Shown here: one piece after another, positions 8,372 to 17,078 of the stretch | Numbering within the stretch: the first letter of the stretch is position 1 | Layout: each line of letters starts with the position of its first letter | NCBI GenBank assembly: GCA_020638455.1 | Contig: JACKIK010000002.1 | Coordinates: 186,001 to 250,000, forward strand | Source: Hyphomonas sp. | GTDB taxonomy: Bacteria > Pseudomonadota > Alphaproteobacteria > Caulobacterales > Hyphomonadaceae | Direction: 5' to 3' | Length of the DNA stretch: 64,000 nt | Translations under genes and position numbers: made by a program | The notes under the pieces: generated by a model | The model's input: the letters and a program-made list of their open reading frames with translations, nothing else | The model's database searches: none | What the model was told of the DNA's origin: nothing

Positions 8372-9511
8372 CTAGTCGAGGGTGCGGCGATAGCGGAGCA
8401 GCGCGATGACCATGACGACTCCCGTAAAGGCGCAAAGCGCCAGCAAGGGCTGCTGTAGCTGACTGAAGCTCGTATCTTTCAGCATCACGCCACGGACGAT
8501 GCGCAGGAAGTGCGTCAGCGGCAGCATTTCTCCGATCGTCTGGGCCCATTCCGGCATGCCCCGGAACGGGAACATGAACCCGGACAGAAGGATGGACGGC
8601 AGGAAGAAGAAGAAGGTGAGCTGCATAGCCTGCATCTGCGACCGGGCAATTGTCGAGAACGTAAAACCAAGCGCAAGGTTGGCAACGACGAAGATGGCCA
8701 CGCCCAGCAGCAGGAGCCAGAGCGCACCGACGAACGGGACGTCGAAGATAAGGCGGGCCGTGATGAGGATGACGGCGGTTTCAGCCGCGCCAACCGCCAC
8801 ATAGGGCAGGATCTTGCCCAGCATCACTTCGGCCGGCTTCGCAGGCATGGCGAGCAGGTTTTCCAGCGTGCCTTGTTCGGTTTCGCGCGTCATAGCCATC
8901 GCCGTGATCATCACCAGCGTCATCGTCAGGATCACGCCCAGCAGGCCGGGGACGACATTGTAGCTGGTCTTGGCTTCCGGATTGTACATCTGGTGGATGA
9001 CCAGATCGAATGGCGGTCCCTTGTCGGCGAGGCTTGCAAGCGGGCCTTTCAGGTCATGGCGCAGGGCGTAGGTCAGGATCGCCTGCGCGTTGCCGACGGC
9101 ACCTGACGCCGCGGCGGGATCGGAGGCGTCTGCTTCGATCAGGATCTGAGGATGGTCGCCGCGAACCAGATCGCGCGTAAACCCCGACGGGATTGTGACG
9201 ACGAATGCCACCTCGCCGCGCGCGAGGAGGTCGCCGGACTTGCGCGGGTCGGACTCCTGCATAACGAAGTCATAATACTCTGAGGACTTCAGTGCGCTCA
9301 CCAGTGTACGGACGATGGGCGTCTGTTCCTCTACAACCAGTGCTGCCGGCAGATGTTTGGGGTTCAGGTTGATGGCATAGCCGAAGAGAATCAGCTGCAT
9401 GACCGGAATGCCGAACATCATGGCGAATGTGATCCGGTCGCGCCGCATCTGGACCGCTTCCTTGAGAACGACCGCCCAGATACGCCGCAGGGATGCGAAA
9501 GGTCCTCTCAT
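8372..9511 (-). CDS. ABC-2 type transporter permease
   Basis: Membrane component (379 aa) of an ABC-2 exporter resembling YhhJ/YbhR-type permeases. One N-terminal helix (about residues 25-45) is followed by a large periplasmic loop and about five C-terminal helices (about 175-375), with the conserved ENLLAMP turn after the second helix. It overlaps the ATPase stop by 4 bases. With the HlyD-like protein it would form a drug or lipid efflux pump whose substrate cannot be read from sequence. Confidence 0.9.
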   Translation of the reverse strand: MRGPFASLRRIWAVVLKEAVQMRRDRITFAMMFGIPVMQLILFGYAINLNPKHLPAALVVEEQTPIVRTLVSALKSSEYYDFVMQESDPRKSGDLLARGEVAFVVTIPSGFTRDLVRGDHPQILIEADASDPAAASGAVGNAQAILTYALRHDLKGPLASLADKGPPFDLVIHQMYNPEAKTSYNVVPGLLGVILTMTLVMITAMAMTRETEQGTLENLLAMPAKPAEVMLGKILPYVAVGAAETAVILITARLIFDVPFVGALWLLLLGVAIFVVANLALGFTFSTIARSQMQAMQLTFFFFLPSILLSGFMFPFRGMPEWAQTIGEMLPLTHFLRIVRGVMLKDTSFSQLQQPLLALCAFTGVVMVIALLRYRRTLD

Positions 9512-10446
9512 GTGTATTCGCGGGCGTCTTCGCCCGCCTCCGACATGAGAGAGATGAAAGCATCCTCAAGACTCGGCCGGACTTCTTTCCAGGTTACGTC
9601 ACCGGAAGAGTTCTGGTCGAGGACAGAGCGGATTCGGGCAGCATCGCGCCCGCTGACGTGCAGGGCCGACCCGAAATAGGCGACCGAGTCGAGCCCCGGC
9701 TGTCCCTTGAGTGCGTGCGCGAGTTGCCGGACGCCAGCGCCCTCTCCGCGGAAGGTCGCGAGGTGGGATTTTTCGATCACCTCCGGGACCGTGCCTTCGA
9801 CGATCTTGTGACCATGGGCCAGGTAGACGATACGGTCGCAACGCTCCGCTTCATCCATGTAGTGTGTGGAGACGAGGACCGTCATTCCCGTCAGCGAGAG
9901 TTCGTGGATCTCGTCCCAGAAATCCCGCCGGGCCTGCGGATCGACGCCCGCGGTCGGCTCATCCAGCAGGAGGAGCTGCGGCTTGTGCATGGTGACGGCG
10001 GCGAGCGCCAGCCTCTGCTTCCAGCCGCCCGACAGGGCGCCGGCAAGCTGGTGCTGACGATGTGCGAGACCGAGCTTTTCCAGTGTTTCGTCCACGGTGC
10101 GGCGCATGTGCGGCAGTCCGTAGAGGCGAGAGACGAACTCGATGTTTTCCCGGATGGTCATGTCGGACCAGAAAGAGAACTTCTGGGTCATGTAGCCCGT
10201 CTCGGACTTGATCCGGGCAGCTTCGCGCTGGATGTCGTAGCCGAGGCACTGGCCTTCACCCTCGGTGACGCGGAGCAGGCCGCAGATCATCCGGATGGTG
10301 GTTGTCTTGCCTGAGCCGTTCGGCCCGAGGAAGCCCCAGACCTCGCCGCGCGGCATCTGGATGTCGACACCGTCGACGGCCGTCTTGGAGCCGAACCGTT
10401 TGACCAGTCCGTGGACGTCGATGGCGAGGCCGGCGTCCATCACCAT
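9508..10446 (-). CDS. ABC transporter ATP-binding protein
   Basis: Single-domain ABC ATPase (312 aa) that powers the adjacent ABC-2 permease. Walker A is GPNGSGKTT, the signature is LSGGWKQR, and Walker B plus catalytic Glu is LLLLDEPT followed by AGVDPQ. This signature is typical of the CcmA/YhhG export class. Two starts are possible: ATG at 10446, and ATG at 10440, which overlaps the HlyD stop as TGATG. The GAGG lies 4 bases before the first and 10 before the second, so the choice is open. Confidence 0.92.
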   Translation of the reverse strand: MVMDAGLAIDVHGLVKRFGSKTAVDGVDIQMPRGEVWGFLGPNGSGKTTTIRMICGLLRVTEGEGQCLGYDIQREAARIKSETGYMTQKFSFWSDMTIRENIEFVSRLYGLPHMRRTVDETLEKLGLAHRQHQLAGALSGGWKQRLALAAVTMHKPQLLLLDEPTAGVDPQARRDFWDEIHELSLTGMTVLVSTHYMDEAERCDRIVYLAHGHKIVEGTVPEVIEKSHLATFRGEGAGVRQLAHALKGQPGLDSVAYFGSALHVSGRDAARIRSVLDQNSSGDVTWKEVRPSLEDAFISLMSEAGEDAREYT

Positions 10447-11393
10447 TGCACCTCAACCGGCACGCCGGGGTGCAGGCCGCTGCCCGCCGGAATCTCGGCC
10501 TCGACCATGAATACGAGCTTCTGCCGCGACTGCCGCGAATAGATCACCGGAGGGGCAAACTCGGCATCGTGGGCGATGAAGCTGACCCTGGCTTCGACCG
10601 GCTGGCTGAGGCCGTCCGCGACGAGGCGGACCGTGTCGCCGTCGGCGAAATGTGTGACCTCGGACTGCGAGACGAAGAAACGTGCCTTGAGTCCGTCGGC
10701 AGGCAGCAGGGAGAGAACCGGCGTTCCGGGCGTCACGAATTCGCCCGTGCGGAAGAACACCTCCTCGACCCGCCCGCTGACAGGAGAGGAGACGTTTCGT
10801 TCGCTGAGCCGGTACTCAGCCGCCGTCTGGGCAGCTTCGGCGGACCGTGCGGCCTCCTGCGCGGCCTGGCGGGCAGCGCTGCGGGCGGGCAGTTCGGCAA
10901 CTTTCAGGTCTTCCTCGGCCGCCGTCACCGCGGCCTCGGCGGCATCGAAGGCGGCGATGACGGTGTCTTTCTGCGATTTCGGCGCAAAGCCCTGCTCGAC
11001 GAGCGGCAGGATGCGGTCGCGATCGCTTTTGGCTTTTTCGAGACCGGCTTTCGCCTCGGCAAGCCGCGCCTCGAGGCGGCGGATCTCGGCCGGGCGAGCG
11101 CCGGTGCTCAGATTGTCCGCTTCGGCAGCCGCCTGATTGACCCGCGCGGTTGCCTCAGACACGGCGGCCTGTTCGGCAGTGCTGTCCAGCTTGAAAAGGA
11201 ACTCACCGGTCTCGACGGTGCTGCCTTCGTCGATGGCTTCCTCAACGATGCGGCCGGATGCCGGGGCAGAGACGTACGTCCATTCGGCCTCGACATAGCC
11301 AAGATGAACCTGCGCTTCGTTGCGCGTGCATCCGGCAAGGCCGATGAGGACAAGTGTCGCGACAAGGCTAAGGGGAGCAGTGAGGTTGGTCAT
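10440..11393 (-). CDS. HlyD/RND-family periplasmic adaptor lipoprotein
   Basis: Membrane-fusion protein (317 aa) of the export cassette. The N-terminal signal ends in a lipobox (IGLAGC), predicting attachment to the inner membrane. A biotinyl-lipoyl-like segment (SGRIVEEAIDEGSTV) and an Ala/Glu-rich coiled coil (about residues 70-180) precede a second lipoyl half (SSPVSGRVEEV) and a beta-barrel. The ATG at 11393 overlaps the TetR stop by 4 bases. An upstream extension to 11501 would run into tetR and is rejected. Confidence 0.9.
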   Translation of the reverse strand: MTNLTAPLSLVATLVLIGLAGCTRNEAQVHLGYVEAEWTYVSAPASGRIVEEAIDEGSTVETGEFLFKLDSTAEQAAVSEATARVNQAAAEADNLSTGARPAEIRRLEARLAEAKAGLEKAKSDRDRILPLVEQGFAPKSQKDTVIAAFDAAEAAVTAAEEDLKVAELPARSAARQAAQEAARSAEAAQTAAEYRLSERNVSSPVSGRVEEVFFRTGEFVTPGTPVLSLLPADGLKARFFVSQSEVTHFADGDTVRLVADGLSQPVEARVSFIAHDAEFAPPVIYSRQSRQKLVFMVEAEIPAGSGLHPGVPVEVQW

Positions 11394-12016
11394 GTTGGGT
11401 TCCCCGGTTTCAGGGCCTTCAGCATCAGGCGTGCATGTGTCTGGAACAGCGTTTCGAGGTCGACATCGGCCTCGCCGTTGCGATTGAAAACGGCGTGCCA
11501 CAGGCCGGACAGGACGATCGGGGCAATAATGATCCGGGCCGTAAGTTCCGGATTTTCCACGTCGGCCTCGCCGGCGTCGCTGACGCGCTTCAGCAGCGCC
11601 GCGACCATGCCGATCACGCGTTCGATGAGTTCTTTCCGGTAGGCTGCGACCATGGAGGGGAACATGTGGCTGTCGCCGATCAGAACCTTCATCAGGCGGG
11701 GAAGTTCCGAATGGCGGATCAGGGCGGGCGCGAATACGCCGATCCCGTTCAGCGCCTCGTCCAGCGTGCGGGCGCCTTCGGCAATCCGTTCGATCTGTTC
11801 GAGATTGGGGAAGGCGAGGGATTCCACCAGCGCCTTGAACATCGCTTCCTTGGAGTCGAAGTAGAGATACAGCGTCCCCTTCGACAGGTGCGCACGCCTG
11901 GCGATGTCGCTCATGCGCGATGCGGCAAATCCCTTTTCAAAGAACTCGTCGAGCGCAGCCGAAAGGAGCGCCTGCCGGCGCTCGTCTTTCGCTTCGTCAG
12001 TTCTCGCTCTCAGCAT
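11390..12016 (-). CDS. TetR/AcrR family transcriptional repressor
   Basis: Repressor of 208 aa. The N-terminal helix-turn-helix contains the family segments ALLSAALDEFF, SDIARRAHLSKGTLYLYF and SKEAMF (about residues 16-65). The C-terminal two thirds is the ligand-binding domain, with no recognisable ligand specificity. It is first in a four-gene operon with the HlyD/ABC genes, all joined by 4-7 base overlaps. It most likely represses the operon from the palindrome at 12035-12048, 19 bases upstream of its start, in response to the exported compound. Confidence 0.93.
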   Translation of the reverse strand: MLRARTDEAKDERRQALLSAALDEFFEKGFAASRMSDIARRAHLSKGTLYLYFDSKEAMFKALVESLAFPNLEQIERIAEGARTLDEALNGIGVFAPALIRHSELPRLMKVLIGDSHMFPSMVAAYRKELIERVIGMVAALLKRVSDAGEADVENPELTARIIIAPIVLSGLWHAVFNRNGEADVDLETLFQTHARLMLKALKPGNPT

Positions 12017-12034
12017 GGCCGCCGTATGTATATA

Positions 12035-12048
12035 ACTAACCGGTCAGT
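12035..12048. promoter_or_regulatory. Palindromic operator upstream of tetR
   Basis: The sequence ACTAACCGGTCAGT is an inverted repeat centred on ACCGGT with one mismatched pair. It lies 19 bases upstream of the tetR ATG in an otherwise AT-rich spacer. ACTRACCGGTYAGT-like palindromes are common TetR-family operators, so autoregulation is the simple reading. Confidence 0.65.
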
Positions 12049-12117
12049 CAGTAAACTGGAAAAATGCTGATTTGTCAAGGATGGTTTGCCCGGATGCCGC
12101 TCCGACGTGCGCGAGGG

Positions 12118-13047
12118 TCAAAATGGAAGGTGCGGCAGGAAGGCCCCTGCTTCGTGCCGGAGGAACTCTTCGAACTTGAGCGTGGCGTAGCTCGGCGGCT
12201 CGGCCATGGGCCGGATCAGGAACCACTGCCGCATGATTGGCAGGCCGGGCAGTTTGAGCGCGACGACGCGTCCGCTCTGGAGTTCGTGGGCGATGGTATG
12301 CGCCGAAATCATTGCGATTCCGAGCCCTGCCATGACGCCCTGCTTGATGGTCTCGTTGCTGCCAAGCTCCATGGTCCTGACCGGATAGCCGTCGCCGATC
12401 TGGTCGATAAAGCGCTCCGTGAGGATCCGGGTCCCCGAACCAGGCTCCCGGCACAGGAACAGCTGGTCGAGAAGATCCGACTGCCGGACAGGGTCGGCCT
12501 GGACCAGGGGGTGATCCGGGGCGGCAATCAGCACATACGGGTGATCGCCCAACGGGATGACTTCCGACGGCGGCTCGCGCGGTGGCCGGCCCATGATTGC
12601 AACATCGACAGCACCCTCCGTCAGGGCGCGCCGGGTCTGTTCCCGGTTTCCGATTTTCAGAGAGAATTCAATGCCGGGCATAGCGGTCTGGGCCCGCTTG
12701 ATGAGACCGGGCGCGAAGTATTTCCCGGTACTCACAACGCCGATTGCCACCTTGCCGGCCTTTCCCTCCTTGAGCGCCGTGACCTGTTCCTCGCACCTCG
12801 CAATCGTCTGCTCGATCGCGTGCGCTGCCTTCAGCACGACCTTGCCTTCTTCGGTCAGGCTGGTGTGTCCACCCGGACCGCGGAGGACCAGCTGTCCGCC
12901 AATGTGATCCTCCAGTGACCGAAGCTGGATCGAAACAGCAGGAGCCGTCACGTTCAGAGTTTCGGATGCGGCCGCGAGGCTGCCCGCCTGGTCGATGGCT
13001 GCGAGCGCCCTCAGTTGTTTCAGTGTGATGGCATCCATACGAGACAT
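12118..13047 (-). CDS. cbbR: LysR-type regulator of the Calvin-cycle operon
   Basis: LysR regulator (309 aa) divergent from the cbb operon, the classic position of CbbR. The N-terminal winged helix (about residues 8-65, LKQLRALAAIDQAGSL and TAPAVSIQLRSLE) is followed by the effector-binding domain. CbbR proteins activate cbb transcription in response to metabolites such as RuBP or NADPH; the effector here is unknown. Two in-frame ATGs (13047 and 13038) are both plausible starts. The 81-base spacer to cbbF holds an AT-rich patch and a CbbR-like site. Confidence 0.93.
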   Translation of the reverse strand: MSRMDAITLKQLRALAAIDQAGSLAAASETLNVTAPAVSIQLRSLEDHIGGQLVLRGPGGHTSLTEEGKVVLKAAHAIEQTIARCEEQVTALKEGKAGKVAIGVVSTGKYFAPGLIKRAQTAMPGIEFSLKIGNREQTRRALTEGAVDVAIMGRPPREPPSEVIPLGDHPYVLIAAPDHPLVQADPVRQSDLLDQLFLCREPGSGTRILTERFIDQIGDGYPVRTMELGSNETIKQGVMAGLGIAMISAHTIAHELQSGRVVALKLPGLPIMRQWFLIRPMAEPPSYATLKFEEFLRHEAGAFLPHLPF

Positions 13048-13076
13048 AAGAACTTTTTATCATAATCAAAAAATAA

Positions 13077-13091
13077 TTCAATTTTCCTGAA
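13077..13091. promoter_or_regulatory. Candidate CbbR binding site
   Basis: TTCA-N7-TGAA, containing TCA-N7-TGA, fits the TNA-N7-TNA consensus of CbbR sites and the general T-N11-A LysR rule. It lies 30 bases from the cbbR start and 37 from the cbbF start. The flanking 13055-13080 stretch is unusually AT-rich for this genome and may be the recognition/activation region. Confidence 0.55.
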
Positions 13092-13128
13092 TAGCGGCGA
13101 ATGACACAGTGCCATTGAGGAGCCGGGC

Positions 13129-14172
13129 ATGGTGTCGGGCGGAATTCGGGCGAGCACACCCATGCCGAGATTGGCGGAGTGGCTGGAGAGCAAGTCGGGC
13201 ATGGCGCCTGAGCTGCAGGCAACGCTTCAATGCGTTGCGGCTGGCGCGGTAAAGCTGGCGCGGCGGATTTCCACGGGCGGACTGATCGAACCCCTCGGGT
13301 CTGAGTTGGGAGAGAATACGGGCGGCGACACGCAAAAGGCCCTGGATGTGCTGGCCGATGACTGGTTCATGGCCGCCCTGAGGCCGTCGCCTGTGCGCTG
13401 GTACGCGTCGGAAGAGCAGGACGAGGTCGTCGAACTCAATCCCGGCGGAACCATTGCGCTGGCCATCGATCCACTCGACGGCTCGTCCAACATCGACGTC
13501 AACGTGTCGATCGGTACGATCTTTTCCATCTTCGAAGCGAAGGCTGGCGCCGATGAAAGCTTCCTTCGGCCCGGTCATGAACAGGTCGCGGCGGGCTATG
13601 TCGTGTACGGCCCGCAGACCAGCTTTGTCCTGACGAGCGGGCATGGCGTTCAGATTTTCGTTCTCGACCACCAGGTCGGAGACTTCCGGAAACTGCCTGC
13701 GGAGCCGCAGATCCCGACGCTCAACAAGGAATACGCGATCAACGCGTCCAACCGGCGTCACTGGGACAAGGCGGTCCGCGCCTACATCAATGACTGCGAT
13801 CTTGGTACGGAAGGCCCGCTCGGCCGGGATGCCAACATGCGCTGGGTCGCGTCCCTCGTTGCCGAGACGCACCGCATCCTCATGCGCGGCGGCATTTTCC
13901 TGTATCCGGGCGATGCGCGGAAAGGGTATGCGCGCGGCCGGCTGCGCATGGTGTACGAGTGCGCGCCGATCGCCTTCATTGTCGAACAGGCGGGTGGCCG
14001 GGCCACCAACGGAACGGACCGGTTGCTTGACCAGGTGCCCGATGCGCTGCATGCGCGCACGCCGTTCGTGTTCGGATCAAGTGAAAACGTGATGCGTGTG
14101 GCGTCGTACTACGACCTTCCCGATCACGAAATATCGCCGCTGTTCGGCAAGCGTGGCCTGTTCAGCGGATAA
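13129..14172 (+). CDS. cbbF: Fructose-1,6-bisphosphatase class I
   Basis: FBPase (347 aa) that dephosphorylates fructose 1,6-bisphosphate, and possibly sedoheptulose 1,7-bisphosphate, in the Calvin cycle. The metal/phosphate motif AIDPLDGSSNID lies at about residues 112-123. RLRMVYECAP and the downstream GGRATNG region match class I enzymes. A GAGGAG site six bases before the ATG at 13129 supports this start, though an in-frame ATG at 13162 also exists. It is the first gene of the cbb operon, 11 bases before cbbP. Confidence 0.95.
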   Translation: MVSGGIRASTPMPRLAEWLESKSGMAPELQATLQCVAAGAVKLARRISTGGLIEPLGSELGENTGGDTQKALDVLADDWFMAALRPSPVRWYASEEQDEVVELNPGGTIALAIDPLDGSSNIDVNVSIGTIFSIFEAKAGADESFLRPGHEQVAAGYVVYGPQTSFVLTSGHGVQIFVLDHQVGDFRKLPAEPQIPTLNKEYAINASNRRHWDKAVRAYINDCDLGTEGPLGRDANMRWVASLVAETHRILMRGGIFLYPGDARKGYARGRLRMVYECAPIAFIVEQAGGRATNGTDRLLDQVPDALHARTPFVFGSSENVMRVASYYDLPDHEISPLFGKRGLFSG

Positions 14173-14183
14173 GGGGGGAAGCC

Positions 14184-15056
14184 GTGAGCCAGAAACATCC
14201 AATCATATCGGTCACCGGCTCTTCGGGCGCCGGTACAACGACCGTCAAGCATACGTTCGACCAGATCTTTCGCCGCGAAGGTATACGGACGGTGTCGATC
14301 GAGGGCGATGCTTTCCACAAGTACAATCGCGTGGACATGAAAACCGAGCTGGAAAAGCGCCGGGATGCCGGAGACGAGACCTTCAGCCATTTCTCGTTCG
14401 AGGCAAATATCCTGGGAGAGCTTGAGCGGGTCTTTCGCGAGTATGGGGAAACAGGAAAAGGACGAACGCGCCACTATGTCCACAATGAGGAGGAGGCGGC
14501 GGTTCATGGTGTTCCGCCTGGCCACTTCACGGACTGGAAACCGTTTGAAGATGACACCGACATGCTCTTTTACGAAGGGCTTCATGGTGCTGTCGCAAAC
14601 GAGCAGGCGAACGTCGCTCAGTATGCGGACCTGAAAATCGGTGTCGTGCCGGTCATCAATCTCGAATGGATCCAGAAGATCCATCGTGACAGGTCGAAGC
14701 GCGGCTACACTACGGAAGCGGTGACTGACACGATCCTTCGCCGGATGCACGCCTATGTTCATGTCATCTGCCCGCAGTTCACCGATACGGACATCAACTT
14801 CCAGCGGGTTCCGGTTGTCGATACGTCGAACCCGTTCATCGCAAGGTGGATTCCGACACCCGATGAGAGCCTGGTGGTGATCCGGTTCAAGAACCCGAAA
14901 GGGATCGATTTTCCTTATCTCACCTCGATGATCCACGATTCCTGGATGAGCCGCGCCAATTCGATTGTTGTGCCGGGCGCGAAGCTCGATCTCGCCATGC
15001 AGCTGATCCTGACGCCGCTGATCCTGCGACTGCGGGACCGCTCGCGGATTGCCTGA
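14184..15056 (+). CDS. cbbP: Phosphoribulokinase
   Basis: PRK (290 aa, the size of octameric proteobacterial class I enzymes) that makes ribulose 1,5-bisphosphate from Ru5P and ATP. The P-loop GSSGAGTTT is at about residues 12-20, and EGDAFH and RTRHYVHN follow. The start codon is GTG, with GGGGGGAA upstream. It lacks the cysteine pair used for thioredoxin control of plant PRK, as expected for this class. Confidence 0.96.
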   Translation: MSQKHPIISVTGSSGAGTTTVKHTFDQIFRREGIRTVSIEGDAFHKYNRVDMKTELEKRRDAGDETFSHFSFEANILGELERVFREYGETGKGRTRHYVHNEEEAAVHGVPPGHFTDWKPFEDDTDMLFYEGLHGAVANEQANVAQYADLKIGVVPVINLEWIQKIHRDRSKRGYTTEAVTDTILRRMHAYVHVICPQFTDTDINFQRVPVVDTSNPFIARWIPTPDESLVVIRFKNPKGIDFPYLTSMIHDSWMSRANSIVVPGAKLDLAMQLILTPLILRLRDRSRIA

Positions 15057-15071
15057 AGAAAGACGGAGACG

Positions 15072-17072
15072 ATGACCATGCATGAAGCAACGACCGTGTC
15101 CGTCAGCGAAGCAGAAATGGCCAATGCCATTCGCGCGCTTGCCATGGACGCCGTACAGGCAGCTAATTCGGGCCACCCCGGCATGCCGATGGGCATGGCC
15201 GACGTGGCGACCGTGCTGTTCAATCGCTTCATGAAGATCGATCCGTCCGCACCGGGATGGCCGGACCGGGACCGTTTCGTTCTGTCAGCCGGCCATGGTT
15301 CCATGCTGCTGTACAGCATCCATCACCTGCTCGGCTATGCTGACATGGACATGGACCAGCTTCGCCATTTCCGGCAGCTCGGATACCGGACAGCGGGGCA
15401 TCCCGAATACGGACATGCGGCGGGCATCGAAACGACCACCGGTCCGCTCGGGCAAGGGATCGCGACTTCTGTTGGCATGGCGCTCGCCGAGCGCATGATG
15501 AAGGCGCGTTTCGGTGGCGAGCTTGTTGACCACTACACCTATGTCATCGCCGGCGATGGTTGCCTGATGGAAGGCATCAGCCACGAAGCGATCGACATGG
15601 CGGGGCACATGAAGCTCGGCCGGCTGATCGTGTTCTGGGACGACAATTCCATCACCATCGATGGGGCGACGGACGTGTCGACTTCGACCCGCCAGACTGC
15701 CCGGTTCGAGGCATCGGGCTGGCATGTGCAGAGCGTGGACGGACATGACCGTGAGGCTGTTGCGCGGGCAATCGAGGCGGCGCGGGCGGACGTCAGGCCG
15801 TCGCTGATCGCCTGCAAGACGGTGATCGGCTATGGAGCACCGACCAAGCAGGGCACCTCATCGACCCACGGCGAACCGCTGGGAGACGACGAAATCGCGG
15901 CGACGCGCAAGGCGCTCGGGTGGACATACCCTCCCTTCGAAATTCCTGACGACATCCGCTCAGCCTGGCGCGCCATCGCGACGAGGGGTGCAAAGTCCCG
16001 GACGGCGTGGGAGATGCGCCTTGCGGAAAGCGAGCATGGCGCGGCGCTGACAAGCGCTCTTGCGGAACCGGATGCCGGTACCCTCAAAACCGCAATCGCC
16101 GCGCATAAGCGGAAACTGTCGGCAGACGCGCCGAAAGTTGCGACGCGCAAGGCATCGCAGATGGCGCTCGAAGTGATCAACGAGACCTTGCCGAATACGG
16201 TCGGAGGATCGGCCGATCTCACGGGATCGAACAACACGAAAACGAGTGGCATGGCGGCGGTGACGCCGGATGATTATTCCGGCCGGTACATCCACTACGG
16301 CGTGCGGGAGCATGGCATGGCGGCCGCGATGAACGGCATCGCCCTGCATGGTGGGTTCATCCCCTATGGCGGAACCTTCCTCGTCTTCTCGGATTATTGC
16401 CGGCCGTCGATCCGCCTGTCCGCGCTTATGGAGCAGCGCGTCATCTATGTGATGACCCACGACTCGATTGGTCTTGGAGAAGACGGGCCGACCCACCAGC
16501 CGGTTGAGCATCTTGCCTCCTTGCGGGCGATCCCGAACCTTCAGGTGTACCGGCCCGCCGATGCGGTCGAAACGGCGGAGGCCTGGGAGATAGCGGTGTT
16601 GTCGCCATCCGCACCGTCGCTTCTCGCCCTGTCCCGTCAGGGTCTTCCGACCGTGCGCACGGCGCACACGGATGAAAACCTGACGGCGCGGGGGGCCTAT
16701 GTGCTGCGCGACACAGGCGGAGACCGGGACGTGACGCTGTTTGCCACCGGGTCCGAAGTGGAGTTGGCGCTGAAGGCCGCGGACGCGCTGGGGACGGAAG
16801 GCTACAAGGCGGCCGTCGTGTCCGCGCCATGTTTCGAATTGTTCGCGGCGCAGGATGAGGCCTATCGCCAGTCCGTGCTCGGCACGGCGCCGCGCGTCGG
16901 CGTGGAGGCGGCCATCCGGCAGGGCTGGACCGACCTGCTTGGCTGCAATGCCGCCTTCGTCGGCATGTCAGGGTTCGGAGCGTCCGCGCCGGCGTCCGAC
17001 CTCTATCCGCATTTCGGAATCACGCCGGAAGCCGTCGCCGACGCGGCTCGCAAACTCATTCAGGAAAGGTAA
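15072..17072 (+). CDS. cbbT: Transketolase
   Basis: Thiamine-diphosphate transketolase (666 aa) that moves two-carbon units in the regenerative phase of the Calvin cycle. It contains the N-terminal SGHPGMPMG, the TPP motif GDGCLMEG followed by DDN (about residues 157-190), and the pyrimidine-domain segments YGVREHGM and LGEDGPTHQP. It follows cbbP by 15 bases and precedes cbbA by 6. A housekeeping paralogue may exist elsewhere in the genome. Confidence 0.96.
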   Translation: MTMHEATTVSVSEAEMANAIRALAMDAVQAANSGHPGMPMGMADVATVLFNRFMKIDPSAPGWPDRDRFVLSAGHGSMLLYSIHHLLGYADMDMDQLRHFRQLGYRTAGHPEYGHAAGIETTTGPLGQGIATSVGMALAERMMKARFGGELVDHYTYVIAGDGCLMEGISHEAIDMAGHMKLGRLIVFWDDNSITIDGATDVSTSTRQTARFEASGWHVQSVDGHDREAVARAIEAARADVRPSLIACKTVIGYGAPTKQGTSSTHGEPLGDDEIAATRKALGWTYPPFEIPDDIRSAWRAIATRGAKSRTAWEMRLAESEHGAALTSALAEPDAGTLKTAIAAHKRKLSADAPKVATRKASQMALEVINETLPNTVGGSADLTGSNNTKTSGMAAVTPDDYSGRYIHYGVREHGMAAAMNGIALHGGFIPYGGTFLVFSDYCRPSIRLSALMEQRVIYVMTHDSIGLGEDGPTHQPVEHLASLRAIPNLQVYRPADAVETAEAWEIAVLSPSAPSLLALSRQGLPTVRTAHTDENLTARGAYVLRDTGGDRDVTLFATGSEVELALKAADALGTEGYKAAVVSAPCFELFAAQDEAYRQSVLGTAPRVGVEAAIRQGWTDLLGCNAAFVGMSGFGASAPASDLYPHFGITPEAVADAARKLIQER

Positions 17073-17078
17073 GGGAAG

